From the NCBI RefSeq assembly GCF_036237275.1, contig NZ_CP108352.1, forward strand, positions 5,332,001 to 5,396,000: a DNA stretch of 64,000 nt, given 5' to 3'. Position 1 is the first letter of the stretch. Each line of letters opens with the position of its first letter. The position numbers and the translations under genes are program-made. This DNA is from Streptomyces sp. NBC_01353. GTDB taxonomy: Bacteria; Actinomycetota; Actinomycetes; Streptomycetales; Streptomycetaceae. A model generated the notes under the pieces. The model did not search any database. It was not told the DNA's origin and saw only the letters and a program-made list of their open reading frames with translations. Of this stretch, positions 61,538 through 64,000 are shown piece by piece.

Positions 61538-62905
61538 ATGCGGACCAGCAGTGGACGGGCCATCGGTTCAGGCTCCCTTGTGGCGGCGACCATGGCCCTG
61601 ACACTGCTGGGTATCGGCGCGACGCCGGCTCACGCGGAAACCGTCCGTCAGCAGCAATGGCATTTGGATGCCATGAAGGCCGACGAGATGTGGAAGATCA
61701 CCAAGGGCGCCGGCGTCACCGTCGCGGTCATCGACTCCGGCGTTGACGACTCCGTCGCCGACCTTCGAGGCCAGGTGCTCCCTGGCAAGGACTATTCGTC
61801 CCGTGCCGGTGACGAGAACAAAGACATCGACAATCACGGCACGAGCATGGCTGCCTTGATTGCCGCTACAGGGGCACGGGGCGCGGCTGCGGGCTCGTAC
61901 GGACTGGCGCCGAAGGCGAAGATTCTGCCCATTCGCGTTGCTAGCAACACAGAGCGCCTGCAGGGCAAGGTCACGGCGACGTACGCGCAAGGGATGGCGA
62001 CGGCCATTCGGTTCGCGGCCGACTCCGATGCGAAGATCATCAACATCTCTGCGGCCAGCCCTGTGACACCCCAACCTGTACTCGCCGAAGCGGTCCGGTA
62101 CGCACTGTCAAAGAACAAGCTGATCTTTGCGGGAGTGGGCAACAGCGCTGACGAGGGGAACGCTATCCAGTACCCGGCCGGGACTCCCGGTGTCGTCGGT
62201 GTGGGCGGGCTGAACAGGAAGGCGGCTTGGTGGTCGAAGTCGCAGACCGGCCCGCAGGTTGACCTGGCAGCCCCTGCCGAAGACATCGTCAGTGCCTGCG
62301 CCGGCGGTACGCAGCTGTGTGGGGGTGACGGAACGAGTAACGCCACCGCCCTCGCCTCCGCCTCCGCCGCCCTCATCTGGTCCAAGCACCCGGACTGGAC
62401 CAACAACCAGGTCCTTCGGGTCATGCTCAACACGGCGGGCAAGCCCACGACCGGCGAAGAGCGCAGCGATTACATCGGGTACGGAGGTGTCCGGCCCCGA
62501 ATCGCCCTGACCAACCCCGGTGACCCCGGCCCCGCCGACGTCTACCCGCTGCCCGACCTCGCCGCCGCCGAGTCCGCGTCGCCTTCGGCGAGTGCCTCGT
62601 CCGCGCCGTCGGCCGCGCCCAGCGAGAAGCCGGCCACGGCCGCGCCCGCGCCCGCCGCGTCGGAGGGCGACAGCAACTCCGGTCTGTGGATCGCCTTGGG
62701 GGTCGGCGCGGCTGTCCTGATCGGTGGGGCCGTCGCAGCCGTTGTCGTGCGGTCCCGGCGACGCAGTGCGACGCCTCCGGTTCCGGCCATGGCGCCTGCC
62801 GCACCGCCGTACCCGCCCTACGGCCCCCCGCAGCAGCAGCCCAACCCGTACCAGCAGCAGAGCACCCAGTACGGCCCGCCGCCCGGGCCCGGGCAGCCCG
62901 GCTGA
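61538..62905 (+). CDS. Mycosin-type subtilisin protease of a type VII-like system
   Basis: A 455-residue membrane-anchored S8 serine protease like the MycP proteins of type VII secretion. A signal peptide ends PAHAE near residue 35. The catalytic Asp is in VAVIDSGVDD, His in DNHGTSMAALIA and Ser in GDGTSNATALASASAALIW. The domain ends DYIGYGGVRPRIALTNP. A Ser/Ala/Pro linker, one membrane span (LWIALGVGAAVLIGGAVAAVVV) near residue 395 and a Pro/Gln-rich cytoplasmic tail follow. The ATG at 61538 has GGAGAAG upstream. Confidence 0.9.
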   Translation: MRTSSGRAIGSGSLVAATMALTLLGIGATPAHAETVRQQQWHLDAMKADEMWKITKGAGVTVAVIDSGVDDSVADLRGQVLPGKDYSSRAGDENKDIDNHGTSMAALIAATGARGAAAGSYGLAPKAKILPIRVASNTERLQGKVTATYAQGMATAIRFAADSDAKIINISAASPVTPQPVLAEAVRYALSKNKLIFAGVGNSADEGNAIQYPAGTPGVVGVGGLNRKAAWWSKSQTGPQVDLAAPAEDIVSACAGGTQLCGGDGTSNATALASASAALIWSKHPDWTNNQVLRVMLNTAGKPTTGEERSDYIGYGGVRPRIALTNPGDPGPADVYPLPDLAAAESASPSASASSAPSAAPSEKPATAAPAPAASEGDSNSGLWIALGVGAAVLIGGAVAAVVVRSRRRSATPPVPAMAPAAPPYPPYGPPQQQPNPYQQQSTQYGPPPGPGQPG

Positions 62906-62910
62906 CGCGG

Positions 62911-63417
62911 ATGCAGCTCGGACCAGCAGTACACGAGCTGTCGGTTATCGGGTACGACGCCGGCAGGCCCCGGATCGCGTTGACTACCCCGTCCGGCTCG
63001 CCGCCCGCACCGTCGGCGGAGTGGGTCAAGTTCGGAGTGGGAGCGGTCGTCGCAGGAGGCGTCGTTGCGCTGACCGGTGGCGCCGGCGGTGTCCTCGTAC
63101 CGCTGGCAGCGGAGACCGTGGGCGGTGCTGTGGTGACCATCATCGGCAGGGAGGCCGACGCCATCGCGGAGAAGTACGAGGGGGACGAGCTTCTCAAGAA
63201 GAAGTCGGACGACCTGAAGAACGAGGCGCTGGCCAGGGGCAAGGAAAATTCGCTCAGGCAGGGCATTGCCTACGCGAACGCCCCCGGCTGGAGCGAGTGG
63301 GACAGCAACTACCTGGACGAGGAACTGGTCAACTACGTCCGGGGCGCCCGCGTGCAGTCCCGTGTCAACTCGCTGCCCGACCCGTACGACGAGAAGAAGC
63401 ACGGGAAGGTGGCGTGA
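62911..63417 (+). CDS. Small membrane protein sharing the mycosin domain-end motif
   Basis: A 168-residue protein of unknown function. Its N-terminus, VIGYDAGRPRIALTTPSG, closely repeats the end of the neighbouring mycosin's catalytic domain (YIGYGGVRPRIALTNPGD). It then has a hydrophobic Gly/Val/Ala stretch (residues ~38-78) and a charged helical part with DEELVNYVRGARVQSRVN. It begins five bases after the mycosin stop without a clear ribosome site, so translation is probably coupled. It may derive from a second mycosin gene that lost its catalytic part. No protease residues remain. Confidence 0.6.
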   Translation: MQLGPAVHELSVIGYDAGRPRIALTTPSGSPPAPSAEWVKFGVGAVVAGGVVALTGGAGGVLVPLAAETVGGAVVTIIGREADAIAEKYEGDELLKKKSDDLKNEALARGKENSLRQGIAYANAPGWSEWDSNYLDEELVNYVRGARVQSRVNSLPDPYDEKKHGKVA

Positions 63418-64000
63418 TAGCGGTGTTCGGTCGGCGTACCGTGGCCGCGTTGGCGTTCCTGTCCCTATCGGCAGCGGCTTGTTCCTCCGGCAGCGACGAA
63501 GGCGGGGACAAGGGGGTGGTGGCGTCGGAGGTCTGCGGCGGATTCGCGAAGGGGGTGCCCTCGGGTGCCGCCCTCGAGGTCGTCATGGGCGCCGAGCGCT
63601 TCACCAGCGATCTGTCGGAACCGGACAAGGCCCTCGACGCTCTGCGCGAGGCCGCCCTCATCGACCAGAGTTCGAAGTCGGGCAAGCCTCGAATGCAAGG
63701 CATTCCCTTCTGCTGGCTGCTATCGGCAGAGGACGGGGAGCGTGCTCTTCGTGTCGCGCTTCGCGAGGAGTCGGGTGTTCCTGATCGAGATGCCCGATTT
63801 GGTGACTCCGTCACGTACTTTTCCACCGGGGGGAGGGCCTACGCGTCCGACAGTCTTGCCTCGGTGTTCTTCACATGCCGCATAAAGGCACCCGCTCACG
63901 AGATCGTCATCGCGACGAAGCTGGAAGGCCCGGACGGCAGCGGGACCCCGCAGAAGGATGCCCGGGCGCACTTGATCACGATCGCGAACGCTGCCGCGCG
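63414..64000 (+). CDS. Lipoprotein of the type VII-like module (3' end outside window)
   Basis: An open frame begins at GTG 63414, overlapping the preceding stop by four bases (GTGA), with GGGAAGG upstream, and runs off the window after 195 codons. The N-terminus VIAVFGRRTVAALAFLSLSAAACSSG is a signal peptide with a lipobox, Cys near residue 24. An acidic Gly/Ser linker follows, then a globular part with further Cys (SEVCGGFAKGVPSG, IPFCWLLSAEDGER, VFFTCRIKAP). It should be anchored to the outer face of the membrane. No family is recognised. Several TTG, CTA and ATA codons make its codon use less biased than the core genes. Confidence 0.7.
   Translation, partial: MIAVFGRRTVAALAFLSLSAAACSSGSDEGGDKGVVASEVCGGFAKGVPSGAALEVVMGAERFTSDLSEPDKALDALREAALIDQSSKSGKPRMQGIPFCWLLSAEDGERALRVALREESGVPDRDARFGDSVTYFSTGGRAYASDSLASVFFTCRIKAPAHEIVIATKLEGPDGSGTPQKDARAHLITIANAAA

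Overview
The window looks like the conserved chromosomal core of a Streptomyces. It has very high G+C with G/C-ending codons, frequent GTG and TTG starts, several genes without a Shine-Dalgarno, and a set of genes in Streptomyces order. These include secA, gdhB, two Ser/Thr kinases (pkaA-pkaB), prfB, ftsEX, smpB-ssrA, narK-nnaR, sigU-rsuA, a HelD ATPase, malic enzyme, hupA, murA, a GlcNAc-type importer and a xanthine-dehydrogenase-like operon. The order matches my memory of S. coelicolor from about SCO3005 down to SCO2940. The species cannot be named from sequence alone.

Layout. 1-6 kb: 3' part of secA, an Rv3235-like gene, a DUF6912 gene, a HAD phosphatase, a small membrane protein and a DJ-1/PfpI protein. 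6.3-11.3 kb: the giant NAD-glutamate dehydrogenase gdhB. 11.3-15.2 kb: a polysaccharide/teichoic-type ABC exporter with a GT87-like glycosyltransferase and a divergent TetR regulator. 15.3-19 kb: a sugar importer (binding protein plus two permeases, no ATPase). 19-26.3 kb: an FHA-FtsK ATPase divergent from the kinases. 26.3-33.5 kb: prfB, a sortase-anchored TTEG-repeat protein, ftsEX, a CtpA-type protease, smpB and tmRNA. 33.5-39.2 kb: MFS/LysR pair, narK, nnaR, DUF1772. 39.4-46.5 kb: CGNR protein, sigU-rsuA, HelD, malic enzyme with a regulated leader, hupA. 46.7-54.4 kb: murA, YqgE, DUF3039, then a DasR-type operator, a sugar importer and a cytoplasmic GH20 hexosaminidase. 54.6-59.1 kb: a three-subunit molybdo-flavoprotein operon. 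59.4-64 kb: a type VII secretion-like accessory module (WXG-like protein, mycosin, small membrane protein, lipoprotein) that runs off the window.

How the parts work together. The exporter genes form one operon facing TetR. FtsEX drives peptidoglycan hydrolysis at division. SmpB and tmRNA form the ribosome-rescue pair. NnaR is the expected regulator of nitrate genes such as narK, and a GlnR-like box precedes it. The DasR-type operator ties the 49-54 kb importer and hexosaminidase to chitin/GlcNAc use. Neither sugar importer encodes an ATPase, so both probably use a shared MsiK-type ATPase from elsewhere.

The most unusual signals are these. (1) A sigma-R-type promoter, GGAAT-N18-GTT, leads directly into a leaderless 33-codon ORF and a mutually exclusive antiterminator/terminator pair upstream of malic enzyme. 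(2) Two promoters 1303 bp apart share an exact 30-bp block, upstream of a small membrane protein and of gdhB. (3) A molybdopterin subunit appears to have lost the usual cofactor and catalytic motifs, and its Fe-S partner has a long acidic repeat extension. (4) A tandem PSGR repeat is inserted inside the FtsK ATPase core. (5) A T7SS-like module lies next to a 17-bp direct repeat, and one of its genes repeats the end of the mycosin catalytic domain.
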